NCBI RefSeq assembly: GCF_000803215.1
Contig: NZ_JSXC01000038.1
Span: forward strand, 62,001-126,000
DNA length: 64,000 nucleotides
Source: Pectobacterium fontis
GTDB lineage: Bacteria > Pseudomonadota > Gammaproteobacteria > Enterobacterales > Enterobacteriaceae
Reading direction: 5' to 3'
Shown: one piece after another, positions 19,793-30,337 of the stretch
Position numbering within the stretch: position 1 is the stretch's first letter
How the letters are laid out: every line of letters starts with the position of its first letter
Program-made: the position numbers and the translations under genes
The notes under the pieces: model-generated
Seen by the model: the letters and a program-made list of their open reading frames with translations, nothing else
What the model was told of the DNA's origin: nothing
Database searches by the model: none

Positions 19793-20839
19793 ATGCTACA
19801 AACCGATGAACTGCGGAGCGCGCGCATCGAGAGTCTGGTTACCCCCCAAACGTTATTTACCAGACTCCCGATTACCCCTGCCATTGCCGAAAATATCACC
19901 TCGTCACGTAAAAAAATTGCAACCATTCTCGCTGGTCAGGATCCTCGTTTACTTGTCGTTATTGGCCCGTGTTCGATTCATGACACGGACAGTGCATTAG
20001 ATTATGCGCGTCGTCTGGCGGCGCTACGCACGCAATATCAGAGTCGGCTGGAAATTGTCATGCGCACCTATTTTGAAAAACCGCGCACGGTAGTGGGTTG
20101 GAAAGGACTCATTTCCGATCCCGCCCTCAACGGTACATTCCTGGTGAATGAAGGTTTGGAGATTGCCCGCCGCCTGCTGCTGGACGTCAATCAGCTTGGA
20201 TTGCCGACGGCAACGGAATTCCTCGATATGGTCACCGGCCAATATATATCTGATTTGATTAGCTGGGGGGCTATTGGTGCCAGAACCACTGAAAGCCAGA
20301 TCCATCGGGAAATGGCCTCGGCGCTGTCCTGCCCAGTCGGCTTCAAAAACGGGACGGATGGCAATACGCGGATCGCCGTCGATGCCATTCGTGCCGCACG
20401 CGCTCCACACATGTTTCTTTCGCCGGACAAACAGGGCTTCATGTCAGTTTATAAAACGCAGGGTAATCCGTTCGGCCACATCATTATGCGCGGCGGGAAA
20501 AAACCGAATTACCACGCAGAAGATATCGCCGCCGCCTGCGCGCAATTGCGTGAATTTTCACTACCCGAACATCTGATAATCGATTTCAGTCATGCTAACT
20601 GCCAGAAGCAACATCGCCGTCAACTCGATGTGGCCGATGAGGTCTGCCAGCAAATTCGCACAGGCTCACGCGCCGTTGCGGGCATCATGGCGGAAAGTTT
20701 CCTGGTGGAAGGTAACCAGCCCGCCATCAACCCGCAGGCACTAACATATGGGCAATCCATTACCGATCCGTGCCTAAGTTGGCAGGACACCGAAACGCTG
20801 CTGGCACGTCTGGCAGATGCCGTCGACAGCCGTTTTTAA
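19793..20839 (+). CDS. aroH: 3-deoxy-D-arabino-heptulosonate 7-phosphate synthase, Trp-sensitive type
   Basis: First enzyme of the shikimate pathway: condenses phosphoenolpyruvate with erythrose 4-phosphate. 348 residues, like E. coli AroH. Conserved motifs are VIGPCSIHD (metal/PEP site), RTYFEKPRTVVGWKGLI, ARTTESQIHREMASALSCPVGFKNGTDGN and IDFSHANCQKQHRRQ. The start MLQTDELRSARIES (19793) aligns with the E. coli N terminus; an upstream GTG at 19751 would add 14 unrelated residues. Location after ppsR matches aroH, which is the basis for choosing this isoenzyme over AroF and AroG. Confidence 0.94.
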   Translation: MLQTDELRSARIESLVTPQTLFTRLPITPAIAENITSSRKKIATILAGQDPRLLVVIGPCSIHDTDSALDYARRLAALRTQYQSRLEIVMRTYFEKPRTVVGWKGLISDPALNGTFLVNEGLEIARRLLLDVNQLGLPTATEFLDMVTGQYISDLISWGAIGARTTESQIHREMASALSCPVGFKNGTDGNTRIAVDAIRAARAPHMFLSPDKQGFMSVYKTQGNPFGHIIMRGGKKPNYHAEDIAAACAQLREFSLPEHLIIDFSHANCQKQHRRQLDVADEVCQQIRTGSRAVAGIMAESFLVEGNQPAINPQALTYGQSITDPCLSWQDTETLLARLADAVDSRF

Positions 20840-20856
20840 CCTGATACCCGATATAC

Positions 20857-20898
20857 GCTGACACACTCTCCTTTTCCGATCGTGTGTCAGCCGTTTTC
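20857..20898 (+). terminator. Terminator of aroH
   Basis: GCTGACACAC (20857-20866) pairs with GTGTGTCAGC (20882-20891) over a 15-base loop, followed by CGTTTT. Confidence 0.7.
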
Positions 20899-20988
20899 CT
20901 CTCTGACCCACCGCGCGAAACGCTCTCGCCCCCTTCTACTTATTCCACTTATTAAGAAAACTTCACTTGAGGTTGCGTTTTTGTTACA

Positions 20989-21017
20989 TGAAAATGATTC
21001 TCATTCATTGCTATAAT
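20989..21017 (+). promoter_or_regulatory. Fur box and promoter of hmuSTUV
   Basis: TGAAAATGATTCTCA (20989-21003) matches 12 of 14 defined Fur 15-mer positions, and a consensus TATAAT (21012-21017) follows. The operator would block the -35 region, giving iron-repressed transcription of hmuS and downstream genes. Confidence 0.85.
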
Positions 21018-21044
21018 CAATACGACAACGATTAAGGGAACGAG

Positions 21045-22097
21045 ATGCAGACGTCCATTTACCAACAATACCTCCAGGCTAAAGTTGAACATCCGCGCAA
21101 GTATGCACGCGATCTGGCTACGCAGCTCGGCATTAGCGAAGCTGAACTCACTCACGCCCGTGTCGGACACGATGCACAGCGCCTACAGGGTGATGCCAAA
21201 GTCTGGTTAAGTGCGCTGGAGCAAGTTGGTAATACCAAGTCGATTACGCGCAACGAGTACGCCGTGCATGAGCATACTGGTTACTACCAAAACCAGACGC
21301 TCGATGGGCATGCTGGCCTGATCCTCAATCCGCGTGGGTTGGATCTGCGTTTGTTCCTCTCTCAATGGGCTTCCGCCTTTGCGTTGCGTGAAAACACCGC
21401 GCGCGGCGAGCGTCAGAGCATTCAATTCTTCGATCATCAGGGCGATGCCATTCTGAAGGTTTACACCACCGACACAACGGACATGGCCGCCTGGCAGGTA
21501 TTTGTTGAGAAATTTTCCAGCAGCGACAATCCTGCGTTAGCGCTTCGTCCGGCAGCCAGCGCCGCATCAGCCGGACAGGTGGTTGCCCATAATCCTCAGT
21601 TTGAAGCAGACTGGCGCGCCATGAAGGATGTGCATGATTTCTTCATCCTGCTCAAGCGCTATAACCTGACCCGTCAGCAGGCGTTTAACGCGGTCGCCGA
21701 CGATTTGGCCTATCGTGTAGAAAACGATGCGCTGTCACAAATTCTGTTTGCCGCACATGAAGATCAAAATGAGATCATGGTGTTTGTCGGCAACCGTGGC
21801 TGTGTACAAATTTTCACCGGCACGATTGAGCGTGTAGAGCGCATGGAACAACATGCAGAATGGATTAACATCTTTAACAAAGATTTCACCCTGCATCTGA
21901 TTGAAGGCGAGATTGCTGAAAGCTGGATTACACGTAAACCTACGGTCGACGGCATCGTGACCAGCCTCGAACTCTATGCCGCAGATGGCTCTCAAATCGC
22001 ACAACTGTTCGGGCAACGTACCGAAGGCACGCCGGAACAACAACAGTGGCGTGACCAGATCGACGCCCTGAAACCGCATAAGGATCTTGCCGCATGA
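21045..22097 (+). CDS. hmuS: Haem-degrading/haem-transport protein HmuS
   Basis: Cytoplasmic haem-binding protein of the HemS/HmuS/ChuS family, which receives imported haem and degrades or stores it. 350 residues, the usual length, made of two similar halves (about 1-165 and 185-345). The second half has the corresponding [21 protein letters not shown] and [20 protein letters not shown] segments. It is the first gene of hmuSTUV, directly behind a Fur box, with AAGGGAACGAG before the ATG. In Yersinia hmuS follows the receptor gene hmuR; no receptor is present here. Confidence 0.95.
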   Translation: MQTSIYQQYLQAKVEHPRKYARDLATQLGISEAELTHARVGHDAQRLQGDAKVWLSALEQVGNTKSITRNEYAVHEHTGYYQNQTLDGHAGLILNPRGLDLRLFLSQWASAFALRENTARGERQSIQFFDHQGDAILKVYTTDTTDMAAWQVFVEKFSSSDNPALALRPAASAASAGQVVAHNPQFEADWRAMKDVHDFFILLKRYNLTRQQAFNAVADDLAYRVENDALSQILFAAHEDQNEIMVFVGNRGCVQIFTGTIERVERMEQHAEWINIFNKDFTLHLIEGEIAESWITRKPTVDGIVTSLELYAADGSQIAQLFGQRTEGTPEQQQWRDQIDALKPHKDLAA

Positions 22098-22912
22098 AAA
22101 ACTGGTTATTTCCGCTGCTTCTGACACTCCCGCTGGGGGTGTCTGCCGCTGAGCGTATCGTTTCTATCGGCGGTGACGTCACCGAAATTATCTATGCGCT
22201 GGGCGCAGAGCAAGATCTGGTTGCGCGTGATAGCACCAGCCTGCACCCGGAAGCTGTGAAAAAATTGCCTGATGTGGGTTACATGCGTCAGCTCAACACC
22301 GAGGGCATTCTGGCGATGAAACCGTCTCTCGTGGTTGCCAGCGATTTGTCGCAGCCTTCGCTCATCTTGCAACAAGTTTCGGACAGCGGCACTAAAGTGG
22401 TTCATGTTCCTGCGCAACCTTCACTCGATGCCGTGCCGCAAAAAATCGGTGTCATCGCACAGGCGCTGGGTAAAGCGTCGGAAGGTAAAAAACTGACGGA
22501 AACCTATCAGCAACAGTTAGCGGCAGTAAAAACGTCACCGCTGCCAGTTAACGTGCTGTTCGTTCTCAGCCACGGCGGTATGACCGCGATGGCGGCAGGT
22601 AAAAATACGCCAGCGGATACCATTATTCGCCATGCGGGATTGAAGAATGCGATGCAGAACGTTGAACGCTACCAGCCGCTGTCACAGGAAGGCGTCGTGG
22701 CCAGCGCACCGGATCTGATTCTGATCTCCAGCCAGGGGCTGAAAACGCTGGGCGGCGAAGCACAAGTCTGGAAATTGCCTGGTCTGGAACTGACGCCTGC
22801 GGGTAAGCACAAACGTCTGTTAGTGGTCGATGATATGGCAATGCTGGGCTTTACACTCGAAACCCCCGCGTTGATGGCGACGCTGCGTCAGACAGCCGAA
22901 GCGATAAAATGA
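22094..22912 (+). CDS. hmuT: Haem ABC transporter periplasmic binding protein HmuT
   Basis: Binds haem in the periplasm and delivers it to HmuUV. 272 residues with a clear signal peptide ([18 protein letters not shown]) and the class III binding-protein fold: [29 protein letters not shown], then [21 protein letters not shown]. These match the family, including a Tyr in the haem-binding loop (VGYMRQL). It overlaps hmuS by 4 bases (ATGA), so it is translationally coupled. Confidence 0.95.
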   Translation: MKNWLFPLLLTLPLGVSAAERIVSIGGDVTEIIYALGAEQDLVARDSTSLHPEAVKKLPDVGYMRQLNTEGILAMKPSLVVASDLSQPSLILQQVSDSGTKVVHVPAQPSLDAVPQKIGVIAQALGKASEGKKLTETYQQQLAAVKTSPLPVNVLFVLSHGGMTAMAAGKNTPADTIIRHAGLKNAMQNVERYQPLSQEGVVASAPDLILISSQGLKTLGGEAQVWKLPGLELTPAGKHKRLLVVDDMAMLGFTLETPALMATLRQTAEAIK

Positions 22913-23913
22913 CGTCACGGTTTCACCCGCGTACAGGGTTGATCGCACTGCTGTTACTGATGGTGGCACTGATGGTCGGTGCCGCCAACATGGGCGCACT
23001 GACGCTGTCGCTCAAGATGTTATGGCAAACCCCTCTTGACGATCCGATCTGGCATATCTGGTTAAATATTCGCGTTCCCCGCGTGCTGCTGGCGATCCTC
23101 GTCGGCGGCGCGCTGGCCTGTTCCGGCGCGATTATGCAGGGATTATTTCGCAATCCACTGGCCGATCCTGGTCTGCTTGGGATCAGTAGCGGTGCTGCAC
23201 TCTGCGTCGCGCTGACTATCGTGCTACCACTCGGTCTCCCCCCTCTGCTGGCGCTTTACGGCCCGATGTTCGCCGCTTTCGCGGGGAGTCTGGGGGTTAC
23301 CGCGATTATTTTCATCCTCAGCCGCGCTGAACAGAGTGGGCTAACCCGATTGCTGCTGGCAGGTATCGCACTCAATGCCCTGTGTATCGCGCTGATCGGC
23401 GTCTTAACCTATATCAGTACCGACCAGCAGTTACGCCAGTTCTCACTCTGGGGCATGGGAAGCCTCGGGCAGGCACAGTGGCCTATGCTGCTGGTTGCCA
23501 GCACGCTGGCAATCCCTGCCATGATCGCGACGTTGTACTATGCACGCCGTCTGAATTTGTTGCAGCTAGGGGATGAAGAAGCGCATTACCTAGGCGTTAA
23601 CGTGAAACGCACTAAACATATTCTGCTGCTACTCAGTTCCCTGCTGGTGGGCGTGGCGGTAGCCGTCAGCGGCGTGATCGGGTTCGTCGGGCTTATCATC
23701 CCGCATCTGATACGTATGCATCTGGGGGCCGATCACCGCTGGCTCATTCCCGGCTCGATCCTCGGTGGTGCCTGTCTGCTGTTGTTTGCCGATACACTGG
23801 CACGTACGCTACTTGCGCCAGCAGAAATGCCCGTTGGGCTATTAAGCAGCCTGATTGGCGGGCCGTATTTCTTATGGCTGATCGTTCAGCATAAAGGACG
23901 GGGCAATGACTGA
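22909..23913 (+). CDS. hmuU: Haem ABC transporter permease HmuU
   Basis: Inner membrane FecCD/BtuC-type permease with about ten membrane helices over 334 residues. Typical motifs are [23 protein letters not shown] (helix 2 region), [16 protein letters not shown], and the coupling-helix stretch [10 protein letters not shown] before [16 protein letters not shown]. It overlaps hmuT by 4 bases and hmuV by 8 bases. It works as a homodimer with two HmuV subunits. Confidence 0.95.
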   Translation: MTSRFHPRTGLIALLLLMVALMVGAANMGALTLSLKMLWQTPLDDPIWHIWLNIRVPRVLLAILVGGALACSGAIMQGLFRNPLADPGLLGISSGAALCVALTIVLPLGLPPLLALYGPMFAAFAGSLGVTAIIFILSRAEQSGLTRLLLAGIALNALCIALIGVLTYISTDQQLRQFSLWGMGSLGQAQWPMLLVASTLAIPAMIATLYYARRLNLLQLGDEEAHYLGVNVKRTKHILLLLSSLLVGVAVAVSGVIGFVGLIIPHLIRMHLGADHRWLIPGSILGGACLLLFADTLARTLLAPAEMPVGLLSSLIGGPYFLWLIVQHKGRGND

Positions 23914-24703
23914 CTCAGCGCTCGACCAGACGTTAGTCGCCCGTCATCTGCGTTTTCAGAGCAACGGACGCTATCTGACGGATGACGTTTCTCTGGAGCT
24001 ACACAGTGGGGAAATCGTCGCGATTATCGGCCCTAACGGTGCAGGGAAATCCACCCTGCTTCGTTTACTCACCGGTTATTTGACGCCCGATGAAGGCGAG
24101 TGCCTGTTAGCCGGACAGCCTTTTTCACACTGGCAACCCGGCGCACTCGCCAAAACACGCGCGGTGATGCGTCAACATAGCGGCATGGCATTTGCATTTT
24201 GCGTGCGGGATGTCGTTGCGATGGGCCGCTCGCCGCATGGGCGCTATCCGAAAAATGACGAGGTCATTCAGCAGGTCATGGCGCAAACGGGCTGCCTGGC
24301 GTTAGCGGAGCGGGATTATCGCCAGCTTTCCGGCGGGGAACAACAGCGAGTGCAACTGGCTCGCGTACTGGCGCAGTTGTGGCACCCGGAGCCGACGCCG
24401 GGTTGGTTATTTCTCGATGAGCCAACCTCAGCGCTGGATCTATACCATCAGCAGCATCTTTTGCGGCTGCTCAAGCAGCTTACGCGGGAACAACCGCTAT
24501 CCGTATGCTGCGTCCTGCACGACCTGAATCTGGCTGCGCTGTATGCCGACCGCATTCTGCTGCTGCACGAAGGGAAACTGGTCGCACAAGGTACGCCCGC
24601 GCAAGTGCTACAGGCGGAAACGCTGACTCACTGGTATCGTGCCGACCTCAGCGTCGGTTCACATCCTGACTACACGATTCCCCAGGTTTATCTGCGACAA
24701 TAG
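23906..24703 (+). CDS. hmuV: Haem ABC transporter ATPase HmuV
   Basis: ATP-hydrolysing subunit of haem import. 265 residues with Walker [10 protein letters not shown], signature [18 protein letters not shown], Walker [13 protein letters not shown] and switch histidine [14 protein letters not shown]. Last gene of hmuSTUV. Its stop is 20 bases from the convergent selO stop, and an inverted repeat (CCTGCTC/GAGCAGG) in this gap may end transcription. Confidence 0.95.
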   Translation: MTDSALDQTLVARHLRFQSNGRYLTDDVSLELHSGEIVAIIGPNGAGKSTLLRLLTGYLTPDEGECLLAGQPFSHWQPGALAKTRAVMRQHSGMAFAFCVRDVVAMGRSPHGRYPKNDEVIQQVMAQTGCLALAERDYRQLSGGEQQRVQLARVLAQLWHPEPTPGWLFLDEPTSALDLYHQQHLLRLLKQLTREQPLSVCCVLHDLNLAALYADRILLLHEGKLVAQGTPAQVLQAETLTHWYRADLSVGSHPDYTIPQVYLRQ

Positions 24704-24722
24704 CTATCACGCCTGCTCTGGC

Positions 24723-26174
24723 TTAGCTGGAGCAGGAGATCTCCAGATGCTTACCCCATTCTGGCGGCAACACCGCCAAATCGTTCATTTCAGGTTGATC
24801 ATCATACGGTTGACACAACGCCTGATACAGACGCGCCAGCACACTGATGTCGTCGCTTTCCGCCCGTTCAATCGCCATTTGCGCCAGATAATTACGCAGA
24901 ATATATTTCGGGTTCGTCGCCTTCATCGCTTGGCGACGTTCCTCATCGTCCTGATCTTCCTGCATCAACCTCTGGCGATAGGCCACAAACCAGCTATCGA
25001 ATGCTGCCCTGTCGATGAACTCATCACGGAGCGGCGCACGCGGTGTTTGTTTCTCACAGTCAGCCAGCAGGCGGAACGTGCGGGTGTAATCGCTGCCCTC
25101 TTGTTGCATCAGGTGCAGCAACCCTACCAGCAGGTCATTATCTTCGGAACTTGCGGTGAATAAGCCCAGCTTGGCGCGCATCAATGTGCCATAGTGCTGC
25201 ATCAACGCGGGTTCATAACGCGCAAGCGCACGTTCCAGCGCTTCCGTATCCATCAACCCTGACAGCGCCTGCGCCAGACGATGCAGATTCCACAGCCCCA
25301 CGGCGGGCTGATTGTCAAACGCGTAGCGCCCACGGTGGTCGGAGTGGTTACAAATGAAATCGGGTTGGTAGGCATCTAAAAAGCCGTAAGGGCCGTAGTC
25401 AATGGTCAGCCCCAGAATCGACATATTGTCCGTATTCATTACACCGTGTGAAAACCCGACTGCCTGCCAATGGGTAATCAGCCGGGCGGTACGTTCAACC
25501 ACATCGCCGAACCACAATTCATAGCGCCGCGCGTCGTGTTCCCACTGCGGCCAGTGGCGGGCAATAACAAACTCCACCAACTGACGCACCTTTTCCGGCT
25601 CACGGCGATAGTAGAAGTGTTCAAAATGGCCGAAGCGTACATGGCTCTCCGCTACGCGCAGCAGCATCGCGCCCTTCTCTTCCTGCTCACGCTGTACCGG
25701 ATGTTCACTGGTGACAATCGTCAGCGCACGCGTAGTGGGAATCCCCAGATGGTGCATGGCTTCCGAGGCCAGAAATTCGCGAATGACCGAACGCAGCACC
25801 GCACGGCCATCCCCCATGCGCGAATACGGTGTTAACCCTGCACCTTTCAGGTGCCAGTCCATACTGCGGCCATCTGCCAGTTGTTGTTCCCCGAGCAGAA
25901 TGCCGCGCCCGTCCCCAAGCTGCCCCGCCCACATGCCAAACTGATGGCCGCTATAAACCTGCGCCAGCGGCTCCATTCCCGGCAGTAGCTGCGCGCCGCT
26001 CCAGACCGCCGTCTGCTCGGGCGTAAACCAGTCGGAAGACAGGCCAAGCTCCGCCGCCAATCCCGCACTGTGATAAAGCAGCCGAGCACCATGCAAAGGC
26101 GCAGGCTGTAGCACGGTATAAAAACCCGGTAGTTGGTGAAAGTAGTGATTTTTGAATAACGGTGTGTGCTGCAT
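24723..26174 (-). CDS. selO: Protein adenylyltransferase SelO
   Basis: Pseudokinase-fold enzyme that transfers AMP to Ser/Thr/Tyr of target proteins, linked to redox homeostasis. 483 residues, as in E. coli YdiU. Characteristic parts are [73 protein letters not shown] (metal/active-site region) and the C-terminal SCSS, which carries the regulatory cysteine. It lies between hmuV (convergent) and ydiV, replacing the E. coli ydiE-ydiU neighbourhood. Confidence 0.95.
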   Translation of the reverse strand: MQHTPLFKNHYFHQLPGFYTVLQPAPLHGARLLYHSAGLAAELGLSSDWFTPEQTAVWSGAQLLPGMEPLAQVYSGHQFGMWAGQLGDGRGILLGEQQLADGRSMDWHLKGAGLTPYSRMGDGRAVLRSVIREFLASEAMHHLGIPTTRALTIVTSEHPVQREQEEKGAMLLRVAESHVRFGHFEHFYYRREPEKVRQLVEFVIARHWPQWEHDARRYELWFGDVVERTARLITHWQAVGFSHGVMNTDNMSILGLTIDYGPYGFLDAYQPDFICNHSDHRGRYAFDNQPAVGLWNLHRLAQALSGLMDTEALERALARYEPALMQHYGTLMRAKLGLFTASSEDNDLLVGLLHLMQQEGSDYTRTFRLLADCEKQTPRAPLRDEFIDRAAFDSWFVAYRQRLMQEDQDDEERRQAMKATNPKYILRNYLAQMAIERAESDDISVLARLYQALCQPYDDQPEMNDLAVLPPEWGKHLEISCSS

Positions 26175-26352
26175 GCTGTCTCCCGAATGCCCCTGTTATG
26201 CTGGAGAGAATCAAACGCTCATCCATAGACGACAGGTATGCAGAAAGTGTAGAGGGATGGCACGGAAATTAACACGGAGGAAACACAGGGATATTATTGT
26301 CATCACGCATAGCCGGAAAAAATCCCACAATTGTGGCGGTGAATCGATTGAA

Positions 26353-27078
26353 TTAGCCAATCAGCGCCGTGTGCTGCTCAAGTCGATCGAAATGTACGGC
26401 TGGCCACATTTGTCCCTGAACGGCATCAATATTTAATTGTTTCATTTGATTCAGCGTCGCGATGGTATCGATCTCCTTGGCGACAATACTGATACCTGAA
26501 TAACTGTTTTTAATCGTCCGTAATAATGGTTCCATCATTAACGTATTGGTTGGCCGTGATAAAAGTTGCTCCATAAACTGACCATCCAGTTTCACCCCAC
26601 GAACTAAGCCATCGTGCAGCGGTTTCAGCGTTGTCTTACCAGAACCAAAATTATCCAGCCATAAATGAACGGATCTGCTCAAATTTAACAGCGTGGCGTT
26701 TTCCTTCCCCTGTGAAAGATGTGGGAAAAGCTCATTAATCTCCAACAGGACAAAATCAAGGCGTTTGAGTTCGCTGCGCAGTACGTCGGATTTCATCAAA
26801 ATTTCGGTTATTTGCGGCCCGACCTTCAGCACGAGCTGGACGTGGTTATCAATAAACCATGCGGATTTATCTTTGATGAAAAGCAATTGTTCACAAACTA
26901 CGTCATATTGTTGTCGTGGGCTTAACTGCGTGAGGAGAATGTCGGCAGGCATACTCAACTTACCTGAAAGCCCAGTAAAATGGCTGATCATTTCGACTGC
27001 CAGCAGCGTGCCATCCAACCTGAATATCGGCCAAAAAACGTAGTCACTGATGTAGTCAACAGCAAGGTGGATGCGCAT
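26353..27078 (-). CDS. ydiV: Degenerate EAL-domain regulator YdiV (anti-FlhDC factor)
   Basis: In E. coli and Salmonella YdiV binds FlhD4C2 and blocks flagellar gene activation; it neither binds nor cleaves cyclic di-GMP. This protein has 241 residues from ATG 27078, which aligns with the E. coli start (a GTG at 27111 adds 11 unrelated residues). The EAL signature is replaced by VEMI and the catalytic metal ligands are not recognisable. The pattern FVLLEINELFPHLSQGKEN, LWLDNFGSGKTTLKPLHDGLVRGVKLD and AVQGQMWPAVHF clearly follows YdiV. Same order as E. coli: selO, ydiV, nlpC. Confidence 0.88.
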   Translation of the reverse strand: MRIHLAVDYISDYVFWPIFRLDGTLLAVEMISHFTGLSGKLSMPADILLTQLSPRQQYDVVCEQLLFIKDKSAWFIDNHVQLVLKVGPQITEILMKSDVLRSELKRLDFVLLEINELFPHLSQGKENATLLNLSRSVHLWLDNFGSGKTTLKPLHDGLVRGVKLDGQFMEQLLSRPTNTLMMEPLLRTIKNSYSGISIVAKEIDTIATLNQMKQLNIDAVQGQMWPAVHFDRLEQHTALIG

Positions 27079-27211
27079 GATCCTGTACGGCGTGGAATAA
27101 ATAATAATCACATTACGTTATTATCATGGGCAAATCCACAGTACTTATTGGCACAACGCACAAAAAGCACATTTGTGCCAGGCAACAGGGGAATAAAACG
27201 AGGAAAAGGGA

Positions 27212-27688
27212 TCAGATACGGCGCGCCTGCCAGTATGCGCGTTTCCAATACACGTTATCCAGCGACGAGCGGATGACTCCCTGACTGGTAGAGGCATGAA
27301 TAAACTGGTCATCTTTGTCATAAATACCGACGTGCAGCCCGCTGCTGCCGCTGCCCGTTTTGAAAAAAACCAAATCGCCCGGTAACAGGTTATCGCGGTC
27401 AACGCGCTCACCGAGTTCAGTTTGCTCTTCCGTAGTGCGCGGCAGTTGCATGCCAAACTTATCGCGAAATGTCAGGTAAACAAAGCCGGAACAATCGATA
27501 CCGTTACGATCCAGCCCGCCATAGCGATAAGGCGTTCTGTACCACTGTCCTAGTTGATCGTTGAGCTGCACCATCACCATGATCGAATCACTCAGACGCG
27601 CATTCGGCGGCGGATTATTATGCCGGCTACTGCTACAGCCGACCAAAATCAGGCTGGCGAGGATCACTGCATGTCGTAAACGTATCAT
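27212..27688 (-). CDS. nlpC: NlpC/P60 family lipoprotein
   Basis: Probable envelope cysteine peptidase acting on peptidoglycan peptides. 158 residues with a lipoprotein signal and lipobox LILVGC (Cys18), then an NlpC/P60 domain at about 45-150. The catalytic triad is visible: Cys in NGIDCSGFVYL, His in SGLHVGIYD and His in FIHASTSQG. E. coli NlpC is the same size and has the same neighbours (ydiV, btuD). Confidence 0.95.
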   Translation of the reverse strand: MIRLRHAVILASLILVGCSSSRHNNPPPNARLSDSIMVMVQLNDQLGQWYRTPYRYGGLDRNGIDCSGFVYLTFRDKFGMQLPRTTEEQTELGERVDRDNLLPGDLVFFKTGSGSSGLHVGIYDKDDQFIHASTSQGVIRSSLDNVYWKRAYWQARRI

Positions 27689-27838
27689 CGCGATTACCGT
27701 AAAAACCGGCGAAGCTGTAGGTTCGCAGCGGTAAGAAGAGAGTAAGGTATTGGATTAATTTAGCGTTTAATCAGGGCGACTGGCAAGTAAAGGCAATTTT
27801 TCCTGTGTGCTGGCGACGCGGGTGTGTGCGTGACAGCA

Positions 27839-28615
27839 TCAGGCGCTGCGGGTGATGATCCAGTTTCTGCCATCCACCACATGCCGCTGAAACGCGACGC
27901 CAAACACGGGGGACAGTACCTCTGGCAGCATGACATCAGCCGTTTCCCCCTGAGCCACCACGGCTCCTGCCGACAGCAGCCACACGCGATCCGCCTGATG
28001 AGCGCTATGATTCAGATCGTGTGCGCAAACCATGACCGCGATGCCCAAATGGCAGAGTTCCTTCAACAGCGCATCCAACGCGACCTGCTGCGCCACATCC
28101 AAACTGTTGGTCGGTTCGTCCAGCAACAACAGACGCGCATGTGGGTTGATCGTCGGCCAAATCTGCAACAATGCCGCCACCAGCCGAACACGCTGCCACT
28201 CACCGCCCGACAGTTGCGTAAGCGGGCGCGCCAGCTTGTCGGTTAGCATCAGGCGTTCTGCCAGCACATGCACCACCTTTTCAACTGCGCACGCCTGTGC
28301 CAACGGCGGTTGGTGCAACTGCCAATACTGGAACACCGGCATCAGCGCCAGCGGTGGTTGCTGCTGCGCCAAATAGGCGCGCCGCCCGGCTAAATCCGCT
28401 GCCGTATAGTGCGACAGCGCCATGCCAGCCAGATAGACCTCGCCTTCCCCTGCTAGCAGGCCAGCGGCTTTTGCCAGCAAGGTACTTTTCCCCGCGCCGT
28501 TCGGGCCAATAATGTGCAGCAGTTCGCCACGATGGCATTCTGCGGTCGTTGGCGACAAACGCGGCAAGACGCTAGCCTGCCGCAGTTGCAATACCGGAGA
28601 AGTCTGCTGCGTCAA
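27839..28615 (-). CDS. btuD: Vitamin B12 ABC transporter ATPase BtuD
   Basis: ATPase of the BtuCDF cobalamin importer. 258 residues: Walker [10 protein letters not shown], signature LSGGEWQRVRLVAALLQ, Walker B LLLLDEPTNSLD, switch His VCAHDLNHSAHQAD. The start is TTG at 28615, directly after the btuE stop (TAATTG); no ATG or GTG lies nearby in frame, and E. coli BtuD aligns from about this point. Translation probably depends on btuE readthrough by ribosomes. Confidence 0.93.
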   Translation of the reverse strand: MTQQTSPVLQLRQASVLPRLSPTTAECHRGELLHIIGPNGAGKSTLLAKAAGLLAGEGEVYLAGMALSHYTAADLAGRRAYLAQQQPPLALMPVFQYWQLHQPPLAQACAVEKVVHVLAERLMLTDKLARPLTQLSGGEWQRVRLVAALLQIWPTINPHARLLLLDEPTNSLDVAQQVALDALLKELCHLGIAVMVCAHDLNHSAHQADRVWLLSAGAVVAQGETADVMLPEVLSPVFGVAFQRHVVDGRNWIITRSA

Positions 28616-29167
28616 TTATTTTGCCAACGCGTCTTCAATGGCTTTTACGATAATGTCATGATCGGGCGCCATGTCCGGTGCGAAACGATCAATCACGCGT
28701 CCATCGCGGGCAACCAGAAATTTTTCGAAGTTCCACAGAATGTCTTCCGGGTTCTTAGGCTTGCGGCCTTTATTGACCAGACGCGCAAAAAAGTCACTTT
28801 TCCAGGTTCCATTGGCTTCCGGCTGCTGACGAATCAACTGCTGGTACAGCGGGTGACGATTCTCGCCGTTCACTTCAATTTTGCTGAACATCGGGAACTG
28901 AACGCCAAACGTTCCACGGCAGAACTCCTGAATTTCAGTTTCTGACCCCGGCTCCTGCCCCGCAAACTCATTGGAAGGGAATCCCAGCACCACCAGACCT
29001 TGGTCGCGATAGGTTTCGTAGAGTTTTTCCAGCGCGTCGTATTGTTTAGTCAGGCCACATTGCGATGCGACATTGACGACTAACGCAACCTGCCCTTTAA
29101 ACGCGTCAAACGTTGTCGCTTTCCCGTCGATGGTAGTCAGCGGAATAGCATAAATTTCAGTGCTCAT
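28616..29167 (-). CDS. btuE: Thioredoxin/glutathione peroxidase BtuE
   Basis: Periplasm-associated in E. coli by location in the btu operon, but biochemically a non-specific peroxidase of the glutathione peroxidase family. 183 residues from ATG 29167 (MSTEIYAIPLTTIDG), with GGATC upstream; an open frame reaches to 29275 inside btuC but has no support. The peroxidatic cysteine is in NVASQCGLTKQY, followed by the conserved FPSNEFAGQEPG and WNFEKFLVARDG segments. It is placed between btuC and btuD, as in E. coli, and is not needed for B12 transport. Confidence 0.95.
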   Translation of the reverse strand: MSTEIYAIPLTTIDGKATTFDAFKGQVALVVNVASQCGLTKQYDALEKLYETYRDQGLVVLGFPSNEFAGQEPGSETEIQEFCRGTFGVQFPMFSKIEVNGENRHPLYQQLIRQQPEANGTWKSDFFARLVNKGRKPKNPEDILWNFEKFLVARDGRVIDRFAPDMAPDHDIIVKAIEDALAK

Positions 29168-29210
29168 CGTTTTGATCCTTTTGTTGGTAAAAATCAGCAG
29201 TATCGGCAAG

Positions 29211-30206
29211 CTAGAGTCGATTACGTAATAACAGCCAGATAAACCAGGGCGATCCCAGCGTAGCGGTAACCACACCGATCGGCAACTCGGCTGAACTCAG
29301 CGCAACCCGCGCGACGGTATCCGCCAACAGCAAAACGCCGCCGCCAGCGAATGCACAGCCGGTTAATAAATAACGCTGATTGGTCAACCCGCACAGTCGC
29401 AACATATGAGGAATGACCAATCCAATAAACGCGATGATACCGGCCAGCGCCACGCTCAGCCCAACCTGTACGCCCATCACCAGCACCAGAATCGTGCGCC
29501 AGCGATAGACCGGGATACCTAACTGACGCGCCGGAATCTCACCGAGCATTAGCCCGTTCAACACCGTGCCCTGACGGCTCAGCCACAGCAGCAGCGGTAA
29601 TAGCGTCAACAGCAACCAACCATGCCGCCAGTCAATGCCGCTGAAGCCCCCCATCATCCAATACATCAGTTGGCGTAAATCGAGGCTGGTACTGAAATAG
29701 ACGGCCCAGGTCATCACCGCGCTACAGATGATCCCGAGCGCGATGCCGATGAGTAATAAGCGGGTATTGGAGATAGAGCGGCGGGAAAAATAGAGTAGCA
29801 GAAAGGTAATCAGCAGCGCGCCCGCAATCGCGCTCAGGCTTAGCGTCCAGACAGGCAGTAATCCCTGCCCCAGCAATACCGTCAGCACTAAGGCCACGCC
29901 TGCACCGTTCGCGACACCCAGTAGCCCCGGTTCCGCCAGCGGATTATCAAAGACGGCCTGCATCACCGTGCCAGACATCGCCAGACTGGCCCCCACCAGC
30001 ATCACGGCCAGCGTTCTGGGTAAACGTAGTTGCCAGACAAAAAGCTGCTGAGCGTCATCCAGCCAGGCCGTCGGCCAAATCCAGCGTTCCCCGGCACACA
30101 GGCTCACGACCAGCGTGAATACGAGAAACGCCAACAGCAGTGCCAGACTCCGCCGATCGCGTCTGCACTGCTGCTGTTTTAGCTGGCTGTAGAGGGGTAA
30201 CGGCAT
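29211..30206 (-). CDS. btuC: Vitamin B12 ABC transporter permease BtuC
   Basis: Inner membrane permease of the cobalamin importer. 331 residues and about ten membrane segments. Motifs [40 protein letters not shown], and [18 protein letters not shown] match E. coli BtuC. In E. coli ihfA and pheST lie upstream of btuC; here they are replaced by an accessory methyltransferase gene. No cobalamin riboswitch is seen upstream. Confidence 0.95.
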   Translation of the reverse strand: MPLPLYSQLKQQQCRRDRRSLALLLAFLVFTLVVSLCAGERWIWPTAWLDDAQQLFVWQLRLPRTLAVMLVGASLAMSGTVMQAVFDNPLAEPGLLGVANGAGVALVLTVLLGQGLLPVWTLSLSAIAGALLITFLLLYFSRRSISNTRLLLIGIALGIICSAVMTWAVYFSTSLDLRQLMYWMMGGFSGIDWRHGWLLLTLLPLLLWLSRQGTVLNGLMLGEIPARQLGIPVYRWRTILVLVMGVQVGLSVALAGIIAFIGLVIPHMLRLCGLTNQRYLLTGCAFAGGGVLLLADTVARVALSSAELPIGVVTATLGSPWFIWLLLRNRL

Positions 30207-30337
30207 AACGTGCTTTAGCGGGATATCACCCGACGGTAATTCAATCTTGCCGTGTATGTTAAACGATTTCGCTTGCCTTACACGTTTTTTCCTTATTACC
30301 GCTCACGGTCAAAACGCCGTCGGGCCGTATACCGCCC

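Noticed and set aside
20840-21044. hemP/ydiE-like small gene before hmuS
   Set aside because: No frame gives the HemP ending (YxLRxTxxGKLILTK); only the aroH terminator and Fur promoter are present.
30207-30337. Cobalamin riboswitch upstream of btuC
   Set aside because: No B12-box-like sequence or the expected multi-stem structure is visible in this 131-base gap.
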